This document shows, in pieces, positions 25,783-33,189 of a DNA stretch of 49,274 nt. The stretch is taken from contig CP070820.1 of assembly GCA_020344315.1 (NCBI GenBank), positions 653,325-702,598 on the forward strand. Direction: 5' to 3'. The position numbers and the translations under genes are program-made. The number at the start of each line of letters is the position of its first letter. Position 1 is the first letter of the stretch. Under the pieces are notes generated by a model. It made no database searches, had not been told where the DNA came from, and was given only the letters and a program-made list of their open reading frames with translations. Source of the DNA: Candidatus Bathyarchaeum sp. GTDB taxonomy: Archaea > Thermoproteota > Bathyarchaeia > Bathyarchaeales > Bathyarchaeaceae.

Positions 25783-27654
25783 ATGAACCCATACATTGAA
25801 GCATTACGACCTAAGCTCAGCCAACCTGACTACAAAAAACTATGCGCAATATCCATTCCCAAAGTCCACGAGTTTATTGCCAAGTCTGCTGACCTATGCA
25901 ACGCCGAGCAAGTATTCATCTGCAGCGATTCTGCACAGGATATAGCTTATGTACGGCAACAAGCAATCACCAACAACGAAGAAGCTCCCCTCAAGATACA
26001 GGGACACACAATCCACTATGACGGATTTTATGATCAGGGACGGGACCGAAAAGCTACAAAATACCTTGTACCTAAGAGAGTCTTTCTTAGCAAAGCCCTT
26101 AACCAAATCGACCGCCAAGAAGGTTTGGCAGAAGTGAAAAGCTTACTTAGAGACTCCATGAGGGGTCGCACAATGATTGCCCGTTTTCTTTCCTTAGGAC
26201 CCACCAACTCGGTATTCACAATTCTTGGACTCCAATGCACTGATTCTTGGTATGTAGCTCACTCTGAAGACCTCCTATATCGGTCAGGTTATGAAATATT
26301 CTGCCAATCAGGACCAGACAAGGATTTCTTACGTGTTCTACATTCAGCAGGAAAACTGAATGAGAGCATGGTTAGCCTAGAACATGAAAAGAAATGCATC
26401 TACATTGACTATATGGATAACACTATCTACAGTGTTAATACGCAGTATGCCGGTAACTCTATAGGCTTTAAGAAACTTGCTTTTCGCCTCGCTATCCGCA
26501 AAGCAAACACTGAGGGATGGCTTGCTGAGCATATGATGCTCATGGGAGTGCATGGTCCAGGCGGACGTAGAACCTATTTTGCCGGTGCTTTTCCCAGCGC
26601 ATGTGGCAAAACATCTACGGCAATGCTACCCGGTGAAACCATATTAGGCGACGACATTGCATATATTCGCGAAATTGATTCAATTGCAAAAGCAGTTAAT
26701 GTTGAGGCAGGAATTTTTGGTATCATCAAAGATGTCAATCCGATAGATGACGCTTCAATCTTCAATGTACTTCATAATCCCGGCGAAATTATCTTTTCCA
26801 ACGTTTTGGTTGAAAATGGCAAACCATACTGGCTAGGCATGGGCAGCAAACTTCCCAAAGAAGGAATCAACTTCTCAGGAAAATGGTACGAAGGCAAGAA
26901 AGACGAAACGGGTAATGCGATTCCACCCGCCCACAAGAATGCTCGGTACGCAGTAACCCTAAAGGCACTGGAAAATTGTGATCCTGAGTTAGAAAACCCC
27001 CTGGGAGTTGAGTTAAGTGGGATAATGTATGGAGGACGGGACACTAAGGCGTATGTTCCAGTTCAACAAAGCTTTGATTGGGAACACGGAATTATCGCAT
27101 ATGGAGCAGCTTTGGAGACGGAAACAACTTTTGCCACAGTTGGAAAAGAGGGAATACCTGAAATTAACATGATGAGTATTCAGGACTTCATCTCTATTCC
27201 CTTAGGAAAGAATGTTCGTAATAATCTTGAGTTCGGAAAAAAGCTCGAGAAACAGCCTCTTATCTTTGGAGTTAATTATTTCTTGCAGGATAAAGAAGGT
27301 GATTATGTCAATGATCCTCGAGACAAACATGTCTGGGTAAAATGGATGGAACTACGCGTCCACAATGAAGCGGATGCAATAGAAGCGCCCACAGGCTACG
27401 TTCCTAAATACGAAGATTTACGCATGCTCTTCAAGCAGGTATTAGATAAGGAGTATAGTAAGGAGGATTATTCCAAGCAATTTAGCATCCGTATTCCAGA
27501 AAACTTGGCTAAGATTAAACGCGTTAGGGAATTCTATAAGAAAAACGTCACGTACACACCAGAAGTGTTGTTTTGGGTACTAAACCAGCAATACGAACGC
27601 CTCCTTAGAGCCAAAGAAAACCATGGCAATTATATCCCACCCGAAAAATTCTAA
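25783..27654 (+). CDS. pckG: Phosphoenolpyruvate carboxykinase (GTP)
   Basis: Interconverts oxaloacetate and PEP with GTP/GDP; in an archaeon without glucose as the main carbon source it opens gluconeogenesis. The P-loop region AGAFPSACGKTSTAML has the hyper-reactive Cys274 and Lys276. GDDIAYIRE supplies metal-binding acids, and MYGGRDTKAYVPV and FDWEHGIIAYGA are family-specific. 623 residues is normal for the GTP class; ATP-type PEPCK is shorter and different. The divergent Lrp gene may control it. A T-rich tract ends the gene. Confidence 0.96.
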   Translation: MNPYIEALRPKLSQPDYKKLCAISIPKVHEFIAKSADLCNAEQVFICSDSAQDIAYVRQQAITNNEEAPLKIQGHTIHYDGFYDQGRDRKATKYLVPKRVFLSKALNQIDRQEGLAEVKSLLRDSMRGRTMIARFLSLGPTNSVFTILGLQCTDSWYVAHSEDLLYRSGYEIFCQSGPDKDFLRVLHSAGKLNESMVSLEHEKKCIYIDYMDNTIYSVNTQYAGNSIGFKKLAFRLAIRKANTEGWLAEHMMLMGVHGPGGRRTYFAGAFPSACGKTSTAMLPGETILGDDIAYIREIDSIAKAVNVEAGIFGIIKDVNPIDDASIFNVLHNPGEIIFSNVLVENGKPYWLGMGSKLPKEGINFSGKWYEGKKDETGNAIPPAHKNARYAVTLKALENCDPELENPLGVELSGIMYGGRDTKAYVPVQQSFDWEHGIIAYGAALETETTFATVGKEGIPEINMMSIQDFISIPLGKNVRNNLEFGKKLEKQPLIFGVNYFLQDKEGDYVNDPRDKHVWVKWMELRVHNEADAIEAPTGYVPKYEDLRMLFKQVLDKEYSKEDYSKQFSIRIPENLAKIKRVREFYKKNVTYTPEVLFWVLNQQYERLLRAKENHGNYIPPEKF

Positions 27655-27675
27655 GAATAGAAAAGGAAACAGGAA

Positions 27676-27709
27676 ATTTTCTATTTTTTTCCATACCTTT
27701 CATTTTTTT
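27676..27709 (+). terminator. T-rich terminator after pckG
   Basis: Three runs of T (TTTT, TTTTTTT, TTTTTTT) within 34 bases begin about 20 bases after the pckG stop, the form expected of archaeal U-tract termination. It lies before the second tRNA-Thr. Confidence 0.5.
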
Positions 27710-27780
27710 AGAAACGGAAAATCTATAGGGTAGTCACTACAAAAAAGGTTTTACTTAACGAACCCGTTAAGGCTACCGGT

Positions 27781-27857
27781 GCCTCGGTGGCTCAGCCCGG
27801 TAGAGCGGCAGCCTTGTAAGCTGTTGGTCGCGGGATCAAATCCCGCCCGAGGCTCCA
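27781..27857 (+). tRNA. tRNA-Thr (anticodon TGT)
   Basis: The same cloverleaf as the CGT isoacceptor with three base differences: one in the D loop, the first anticodon base, and one in the T loop. The loop CTTGTAA gives anticodon TGT, reading ACA and probably other ACN codons. Encoded CCA, no intron. TTTTACTTAA about 25-30 bases upstream may serve as the TATA box. Confidence 0.95.
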
Positions 27858-27887
27858 TCTTGATGAAGTAAACTCGTTTGTCTTGTC

Positions 27888-28427
27888 CTACTTGTCAACG
27901 ATTAGGGTTACGGAATCGCCTAAAATCTCGGTTTTTATCTCTTTGTTCAAGCTGGACCTGAATATTTCAGCTGATATTTCAGCAAGATAGATGCTCCAGT
28001 TAGGCCCCAAATCATGGCGCAAATGAAAGATTTCTCGGTCTCGTTTAACATGATGGTCACACTCGAACCATCCTGCAAACCCAGAAATAAGCTTCTTAAT
28101 CAAATAAACTAAGAAGCTGTAGCTAGTGGGGATTCCCATTGTTCGTGCAAGATCTTTAACGATTGATGAACCAGCGTTTCTTGCATTTTCTCTTATTTTG
28201 TCTTCTGGGCAAGATTCTAAGATAGCGGAAAAACCTTTCCGTGTTAATGTTATTGCACCGTAACGTAGCATGTATCTGATGAAGGAGTATTGCTGAAGGA
28301 GCCGATTCAGAAGGGAATTGACGCTGATTCCTTGTCTTTCTGCTTCCTCATTTAAGACTTGGAGCCATTCTTCATCTATTCTGAATGAGCGACCAACTGT
28401 TTTTCTCTTTTTGTTTAGAAACGACAT
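27888..28427 (-). CDS. Ribbon-helix-helix regulator with a C-terminal sensor-like domain
   Basis: 179 residues. Residues ~10-50 form an RHH domain: KTVGRSFRIDEEWLQVLNEE (strand and first helix), then ISVNSLLNRLLQQYS (second helix). The following ~125 residues are an alpha/beta domain containing His/Cys-rich GWFECDHHVKRDREIFHLRHDLG, which could bind a metal or ligand. The order resembles NikR (RHH plus a ligand domain), but the sequence is not NikR and the function is unknown. An inverted repeat brackets a TATA-like stretch upstream, as expected for autoregulation. Confidence 0.7.
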   Translation of the reverse strand: MSFLNKKRKTVGRSFRIDEEWLQVLNEEAERQGISVNSLLNRLLQQYSFIRYMLRYGAITLTRKGFSAILESCPEDKIRENARNAGSSIVKDLARTMGIPTSYSFLVYLIKKLISGFAGWFECDHHVKRDREIFHLRHDLGPNWSIYLAEISAEIFRSSLNKEIKTEILGDSVTLIVDK

Positions 28428-28445
28428 ATTATCCCTTCAAGTTAG

Positions 28446-28476
28446 AAGTGTTACACTGTATTATTATTTAACACTT
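28446..28476. promoter_or_regulatory. Inverted repeat bracketing the putative TATA box of the RHH gene
   Basis: AAGTGTTA at 28446-28453 and TAACACTT at 28469-28476 are perfect 8-bp arms, 15 bases apart. The spacer and inner arm contain TTAAATAATAATA on the minus strand, a likely TATA element 35-45 bases before the RHH start. Binding of the RHH protein here would exclude TBP. Confidence 0.5.
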
Positions 28477-28489
28477 TTTAACTTATTAG

Positions 28490-28535
28490 TGATGCATTGT
28501 ATCCATTAAAGTTTTAACGTTTAAAAATGCATCAT
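28490..28535. promoter_or_regulatory. Inverted repeat upstream of the receiver-domain gene
   Basis: TGATGCAT at 28490-28497 and ATGCATCA at 28527-28534 are perfect 8-bp arms 29 bases apart. Between them lies TTTAAAAAT, a possible TATA element 15-25 bases before the ATG at 28544. Related half-sites (GATGCA) occur again at the start codon. Confidence 0.35.
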
Positions 28536-28543
28536 GAATCACG

Positions 28544-28948
28544 ATGCAAGCTTCTAACAAAAAAGAGCGGATTAAAGTTCTATTCGTAGATGACGATGTA
28601 GAGTTCTTAAAAAGCGCAAAACAATGTCTGAAATTGCAAGGTGCCTTTGATGTAGAATCAGCTTCTTCGGCTGATGAAGTATTGGAAAAGATGAAGAAGA
28701 AACCTGATGTAATCGTCTGTGACATTAATATGCCCGACATAAACGGTATCGAGTTTCTCAAGGCACTCCGGGAAAGCGGCAACAATACTCCATTCATCGT
28801 GTTCACCGTAACAAGAGATAAAGAGACAGCTCTCAAAGCCTTTAACGCAGGCGCCAACGGATTCGTTGGAAAGTCTGGTGACCCCGCGGTTGTTTTTTCT
28901 ACGTTGAAAAGGTGCATAGAAGAACCTTTGACTACTAATTCTAAATAA
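28544..28948 (+). CDS. Stand-alone response-regulator receiver domain
   Basis: 134 residues, only a REC domain: acidic pocket VLFVDDDVEF, phospho-acceptor Asp in VIVCDINMPDINGIEFL, Thr in FIVFTVTRDKE and conserved Lys in GANGFVGKSGDP. No output domain and no histidine kinase in the window. Such single-domain regulators relay phosphate or act by protein contact, for example in chemotaxis or in archaeal signalling chains. The upstream region has inverted repeats. Partner is unknown. Confidence 0.9.
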   Translation: MQASNKKERIKVLFVDDDVEFLKSAKQCLKLQGAFDVESASSADEVLEKMKKKPDVIVCDINMPDINGIEFLKALRESGNNTPFIVFTVTRDKETALKAFNAGANGFVGKSGDPAVVFSTLKRCIEEPLTTNSK

Positions 28949-29057
28949 CAAACCTTGCAGGCTAACAGGTTGGCTGAGGCACCCTTCTCTCCGCGGGGAC
29001 CTAAGGCTTATATGTTTTCATGAAAGGAGAAACTTTGGAAAATGGGCGTAATAGCTT

Positions 29058-29168
29058 ATGAATGAGGAAAAGGCTGAGGAAGAGGCTATTCGAAAAAGGG
29101 TTAAGAGTAGACGATACAAGGGCAAATATAAGGGAAGGGGAAAATACAAACCGAAAGACCCCGCATAA
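29058..29168 (+). CDS. Possible very small basic protein, 36 aa
   Basis: MNEEKAEEEAIRKRVKS followed by RRYKGKYKGRGKYKPKDPA: an acidic helix-like start and an Arg/Lys/Gly/Tyr-rich end suited to RNA or DNA binding. A TATA-like CTTATATG lies at 29008-29015. A 13-codon frame (29020-29061) stops inside its ATG (ATGA) and carries an AAGGAG. I know no family for it. Its low complexity makes the call tentative. Confidence 0.4.
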   Translation: MNEEKAEEEAIRKRVKSRRYKGKYKGRGKYKPKDPA

Positions 29169-29201
29169 CATCACCGTTCTTGCCTTCTGGAGAGGGTCTA
29201 A

Positions 29202-30053
29202 CTGAAGAAAAACCTGAAAAACATTCTAGCCGACAAACTTGAACCCCAACAACTAACGCAAATATACAAAACCTACGACATTATCGGCGACATCGCTGTT
29301 ATCCGAGTTCCAGAACCCCTCAAGCACCACAGCCGCCTCATCGCCGAAGCCATCATGAGCATTCACAGAGAAGTGAAGGCAGTATGGCGCCAAGCCAGCT
29401 CAGTCTCAGGCGATTACAGGCTACGACAACTGGAGTTTCTCTTAGGCGAAAGAAAAACAGAAACCATCTACAGGGAGTATGGTTGCATCTTCAAAATCGA
29501 TTTAGACAAAGCATACTTTTCGCCCAGACTTTCCTATGAGAGATTACGAATCGCAGAGCTGATTCAGACGGGGGAAGTTGTTTTGAACATGTTCGCTGGC
29601 GTAGGCTGCTATTCCATATTCATCGCGAAACATTCAGAGCCCCTGAAGGTCTATTCGATAGATATCAATCCAGTTGCCATCCACTTACTTCACGAAAACA
29701 TCAGACTCAATAGGGTTGCAGACAAAATTGTTCCTATCAAAGGAGACGCAAAAAAGGTTATAGAAACAGAGCTTCAAAACATCGCTGACAGAGTTCTTAT
29801 GCCACTACCCGAAAGAGCCTACAGTTACCTCGACTCTGCCCTATTGGCTCTGAAGCCGACGGGAGGATGGGCCCACTATTATGCTTTTCAACACGCAAAA
29901 AAAACTGAAGACCCCGTAGAAAAAGTCGAGGAAAAAGTCTCCGAAAAGCTGCATAGCCTAGGCGTCAACTTTAAGTTAGACTCTGGACGAATCGTGAGGC
30001 CAATTGGTCCTCGATGGTATCAGGTGGTTCTTGACATCAATGTGAAAGGCTAG
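29202..30053 (+). CDS. trm5: tRNA (guanine37-N1)-methyltransferase Trm5, apparent CTG start
   Basis: Methylates G37 of tRNAs with S-adenosylmethionine to prevent frameshifting. The N-terminal D1-like domain is ADKLEPQQLTQIYKTYDIIG, DIAVIRVPEPL. The Rossmann domain has VLNMFAGVGCYSIFIAKH, VYSIDINPVAIHLLHENI and the family catalytic region DRVLMPLPERAYSYL. The first ATG in frame (29355) would delete the D1 domain. Upstream the frame is bounded by TAA at 29199-29201, and the first codon after it is CTG at 29202, with GAGAGGG five bases before. So the gene seems to use CTG, or a base is miscalled. Confidence 0.85.
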   Translation: MKKNLKNILADKLEPQQLTQIYKTYDIIGDIAVIRVPEPLKHHSRLIAEAIMSIHREVKAVWRQASSVSGDYRLRQLEFLLGERKTETIYREYGCIFKIDLDKAYFSPRLSYERLRIAELIQTGEVVLNMFAGVGCYSIFIAKHSEPLKVYSIDINPVAIHLLHENIRLNRVADKIVPIKGDAKKVIETELQNIADRVLMPLPERAYSYLDSALLALKPTGGWAHYYAFQHAKKTEDPVEKVEEKVSEKLHSLGVNFKLDSGRIVRPIGPRWYQVVLDINVKG

Positions 30054-30084
30054 CGACATTTCTGTGGGTGCAGACAACAGAAGC

Positions 30085-30092
30085 TATAAATA
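30085..30092 (+). promoter_or_regulatory. Predicted TATA box of the acpS-fkbH-acp operon
   Basis: TATAAATA, about 70 bases before the acpS ATG, placing transcription start near 30115. The ribosome site GGTGAG is at 30152-30157. Confidence 0.5.
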
Positions 30093-30160
30093 ACTTACAC
30101 ATTTGTTGTGTGACGTGGTAGAGACTGTGAAAACTAGTCACTTCCATTAGTGGTGAGTTT

Positions 30161-30586
30161 ATGAGCGAATGGAACATCGGAGTTGACGTTGTAGAAATTG
30201 CCCGTTTCGAGCGATTGAACTACTCAAGCAACAAACATTTTTACATGCGAGTCTTCACTCCGAAAGAGATTGAATATTGTTTATCCTTCAGCAGCCCAGC
30301 GCCCCATTTTGCTGCGAATTTTGCTGGAAAAGAAGCGGTCTACAAGGCAGTTAACAGGTTCTGCGATGTTAAAATTCACGATATCGAGATTCTCAGAGAT
30401 AAGTATGGAGCACCTAAAGTCAACCTAAACTTAAGTCGCGAAGAGAAGACTAGCCCCTTAAACGTGAAGGTTAGCATGTCCCACTCCTTATCCCATGCTG
30501 TCGCTTTTGCCGTTGCACAGAGTTCCACTAAAATAGCGAACGAACTTAACGTGAAAGCAGAGGCGGTATCTCCCAATGGATTCTGA
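30161..30586 (+). CDS. acpS: AcpS-type 4'-phosphopantetheinyl transferase (holo-ACP synthase)
   Basis: Moves phosphopantetheine from CoA to a serine of an acyl carrier protein. It has the family motifs in their standard places: GVDVVEIARFERL with metal-binding Asp9, FAGKEAVYKA with Glu58, and SMSHSLSHA near residue 110. 141 residues is slightly longer than the bacterial 120-130. AcpS is unusual in archaea, which do not make fatty acids on ACP. Here an ACP is encoded two genes downstream, giving a clear substrate. Its end overlaps the FkbH start by 11 bases. Confidence 0.9.
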   Translation: MSEWNIGVDVVEIARFERLNYSSNKHFYMRVFTPKEIEYCLSFSSPAPHFAANFAGKEAVYKAVNRFCDVKIHDIEILRDKYGAPKVNLNLSREEKTSPLNVKVSMSHSLSHAVAFAVAQSSTKIANELNVKAEAVSPNGF

Positions 30587-32441
30587 TGAAACATCACAGA
30601 AGAAAACCAGCGAACCAGTCAGTAGAACGCTAGAAAAACTGTTGAATCAGGTTCGAGAAGCGGCAAATCATCTGAACTACTGGAATGCCTACAAACGGAT
30701 TAAAAAGCTCGACCTAGAATCCCTCAATATCCCCGACGAAAAGAGGATAAAGGTGGCTCTGCTAAGCTCATTCACAATAGACCCCTTGGGCATATACCTC
30801 GATATTAAAAGCCGCCTCGCCCAATTGTATCCTGAAATATACATTGCACCATTTAACCAATACCAGCAGGAAATCCTTGACGAAAATAGCGGGTTATACG
30901 CCTTCAAACCAGACGTAATTATTTTGGCTGTTCAAGCAGATGTTTTGCTGAATGAGAATTTCATTTCAGATTTTGTAAAGTTATCTGACGTAGAGAAACA
31001 TCAGACAGAGATTAGCAATCGACTACAGGCGATCTTGTCCATGCTAACCTCTAGGACAGACGCTATTGTGTTGATTAACAACTTTATAGTTCCATCATTC
31101 ACTCCCTTCGGAATCCTAGATAACAAGGCGAAAAGTGGATTGCGGAGCTTCTTTCAGGGATTAAATCAGCGACTAGCAGAATTGTATAGGAAGAGCAATC
31201 AGGTTTACGTTGTTGATCTTGAAGGCGCTGCAAGCAAACATGGAAAGTCACGTTGCCTAGACCAGATGTTGTATTACAGGGGTTCTTTTCTTTTCAGCGA
31301 GTCCTTCCTACCCGTGATTGCAGACGAGTACATGGGATACATTAAGGCTCTGAAGAACCTCACAAGAAAGTGCATCGTATTAGATTTAGACAATGTACTC
31401 TGGGGCGGCATCATTGGCGAGGATGGAATCGAAGGAATCAAATTAGGAGTCGACTCGCCCGGAAACGCTTACAAAGACTTTCAGAGGGTCTTGCTGAGCT
31501 ACTACAATCGCGGAATCCTCTTGGCGATAAACAGCAAAAACAACCCTGATGATGCTATGAAGGCTATCAAGGAGCATCCTCACATGCTCTTACGCGAGAA
31601 ACATTTCGCAGCTATCAGAATTAACTGGCAGAACAAAGTCCAGAACATGATTGAACTGGCAAAGGAAATCAATATCGGATTCGATAGCATGGTCTTCATA
31701 GATGATAACCCCCATGAACGCGAACAGATTAAACAGGCGTTACCTCAGGTCTTGGTCGTAGACATGCCTTCTTCCCCGTTTCTGTATCGGCAAACCATGG
31801 AAAACATGAACGACTTCAACATCCTTGCGCTGACTGAAGAGGATAAGATGCGGGGAGAAATGTACCATGCAAGAAAAAAGCGGGAAGAACTTCGGGAATC
31901 AATCAGCACATTGGAAGATTTTCTGAAATCTTTAGAGATGAAAATCGTGATCAAGTATGCTGATGAGATGGGTATGCCAAGGATTGTGCGCATGGTGAAT
32001 AAGACAAACCAGTTTAATGCGACTACCCGTCGATATACCGATGTTGAAATTGGGAAGATGAAGGAAGCGACGGACCAATTTGACATTTACAGTCTGCAGG
32101 TTTCCGATAGATTAGGAGACGAGGGAATAGTTGGGGTGGCTATCGTCCGAAAAGAACCGAAAACATGGACTTTAGACTCGTTTCTCTTGAGTTGCCGTGT
32201 TATTGGGCGCAAAGTCGAGACAGCTTTCTTGGCAAAAATTGTGGAAGACGCGAAAGAACAAGGCGTTTCCACACTGGTTGGGGAGTATATTCCAACTCAA
32301 AAGAATGTCCCTGTTAAGAGCTTCTATTCTGATCATGGTTTTGAAGAATTTTCAAGGGAAGGAAACCTTTACAGGTGGAGGCTTGACTTGACTAAATCTA
32401 CATTAGAGATGCCTGAGTGGTTGGATGTCAAAAATGGCTAG
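30576..32441 (+). CDS. FkbH-like protein: HAD phosphatase-type glyceryl-ACP-forming enzyme with GNAT-like C-terminus
   Basis: 621 residues in three parts. Residues ~55-255 are an SGNH-like alpha/beta domain (VALLSSFTIDPLGIYLDIK, PDVIILAVQ). Then a HAD-IIIC domain has IVLDLDNVLWGGIIGEDG with Asp270 and Asp272, AINSKNNP, and FIDDNPHER with Asp376/Asp377. The end (~455-600) is GNAT-like: RIVRMVNKTNQFNATTRRYT and LSCRVIGRKVETAFL. FkbH enzymes take 1,3-bisphosphoglycerate, remove the phosphate and load glycerate on ACP as thioester for polyketide or polysaccharide use. The usual Thr after DLDN is Val, as in several family members. Overlaps on both sides show a tight operon with acpS and acp. Confidence 0.88.
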   Translation: MDSDETSQKKTSEPVSRTLEKLLNQVREAANHLNYWNAYKRIKKLDLESLNIPDEKRIKVALLSSFTIDPLGIYLDIKSRLAQLYPEIYIAPFNQYQQEILDENSGLYAFKPDVIILAVQADVLLNENFISDFVKLSDVEKHQTEISNRLQAILSMLTSRTDAIVLINNFIVPSFTPFGILDNKAKSGLRSFFQGLNQRLAELYRKSNQVYVVDLEGAASKHGKSRCLDQMLYYRGSFLFSESFLPVIADEYMGYIKALKNLTRKCIVLDLDNVLWGGIIGEDGIEGIKLGVDSPGNAYKDFQRVLLSYYNRGILLAINSKNNPDDAMKAIKEHPHMLLREKHFAAIRINWQNKVQNMIELAKEINIGFDSMVFIDDNPHEREQIKQALPQVLVVDMPSSPFLYRQTMENMNDFNILALTEEDKMRGEMYHARKKREELRESISTLEDFLKSLEMKIVIKYADEMGMPRIVRMVNKTNQFNATTRRYTDVEIGKMKEATDQFDIYSLQVSDRLGDEGIVGVAIVRKEPKTWTLDSFLLSCRVIGRKVETAFLAKIVEDAKEQGVSTLVGEYIPTQKNVPVKSFYSDHGFEEFSREGNLYRWRLDLTKSTLEMPEWLDVKNG

Positions 32442-32670
32442 TGCAGAGGTTAAACTGAAGGATATTCTGGCAAAGGTTTTGCTCATTGACAAGGTCAGTG
32501 ATGATATGTCCCGAAAGAGCGTGAAAGAATGGGATTCCATGGCGCATTTAATGCTGGTGAGCGAGATTGAATCTGCTTTTGAGGTTGCTATGAGTGACGA
32601 TGATATCATGGAGATTCAGACAGTAGGCGACATCAAGAATATACTGAAAAAACTGGGTATAACCATTTGA
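32425..32670 (+). CDS. Acyl carrier protein
   Basis: 81 residues, mostly helical and acidic, with the phosphopantetheine-accepting Ser38 in EWDSMAHLMLVSEIE, the form found in ACPs that partner FkbH enzymes (DSxxHL rather than the DSLD of fatty-acid ACP). The end is VGDIKNILKKLG, the fourth helix. It overlaps the FkbH gene by 17 bases. An ATG at 32434 is an alternative start that would shorten it by three residues. It presumably carries glycerate to an acceptor; no polyketide or fatty-acid synthase gene is present. Confidence 0.9.
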   Translation: MSKMASAEVKLKDILAKVLLIDKVSDDMSRKSVKEWDSMAHLMLVSEIESAFEVAMSDDDIMEIQTVGDIKNILKKLGITI

Positions 32671-32684
32671 ATTGAGCGCACCGC

Positions 32685-32707
32685 AGTTTCTGAGGTTCAA
32701 AGAAACT
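32685..32707. terminator. Small hairpin between convergent genes
   Basis: AGTTTC and GAAACT arms separated by 11 bases, placed between the acp stop (32670) and the acyltransferase stop (32706). It may serve transcripts from both sides; stem is short. Confidence 0.3.
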
Positions 32708-33164
32708 AAGTTTCCTCTTCTTCTCCGGGTTTCTTCAATTTTTTAACAGCACGTGCAGGGTTTCCCGCTACCATTGTGTATGGAGGGACATCTCTGCTCA
32801 CAACCGATCCGGCAGCAACAATCGCTCCCTCACCAATCGTGACCCCCGGAAGGATAATTGCTCCGGCAGCGAGCCAGACCCCCCGCTTGATTGTAACTTT
32901 TTTGGGTCCTTCATGATAGATTTTGAATCGTTGATGGAATGGACTTGCGCTGGAGTGAGCCATGATGCTTACTCCCGGACCGATGCTGGCTTCATCTCCG
33001 ATCTCAATGTATTCTGGGTACTCCCCGTCCATCATTACTAGAAAGCCGATGTAGACGTTTCTGCCAACCTTAACTCCACATTTGCGGTAGACACTAGCGC
33101 GGAACTGGTAGGCTGGTGCCAACCATGCAAGAATTCTAAGCAGTCGCCCCAATAATTTGCCCAT
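32706..33164 (-). CDS. Left-handed beta-helix (hexapeptide) acyltransferase
   Basis: Hexapeptide-repeat turns run through VGRNVYIGFLVMMDG, IEIGDEASIGPGVSIMAH, and VTIKRGVWLAAGAIILPGVTIGEGAIVAAGSVVSRDVPPY, ending TMVAGNPARAVKKL, the standard closure of maltose/galactoside O-acetyltransferase relatives. The catalytic His is in SIMAHSS. It transfers an acyl (normally acetyl) group to a sugar. The start at 33164 is preferred because GAGGT stands six bases upstream; the longer form from 33215 would overlap the deacetylase gene by 26 bases. It is convergent with the ACP operon, which could conceivably provide its acyl donor. Confidence 0.85.
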   Translation of the reverse strand: MGKLLGRLLRILAWLAPAYQFRASVYRKCGVKVGRNVYIGFLVMMDGEYPEYIEIGDEASIGPGVSIMAHSSASPFHQRFKIYHEGPKKVTIKRGVWLAAGAIILPGVTIGEGAIVAAGSVVSRDVPPYTMVAGNPARAVKKLKKPGEEEET

Positions 33165-33189
33165 GCCATAACCTCGTTTCATATTATAT

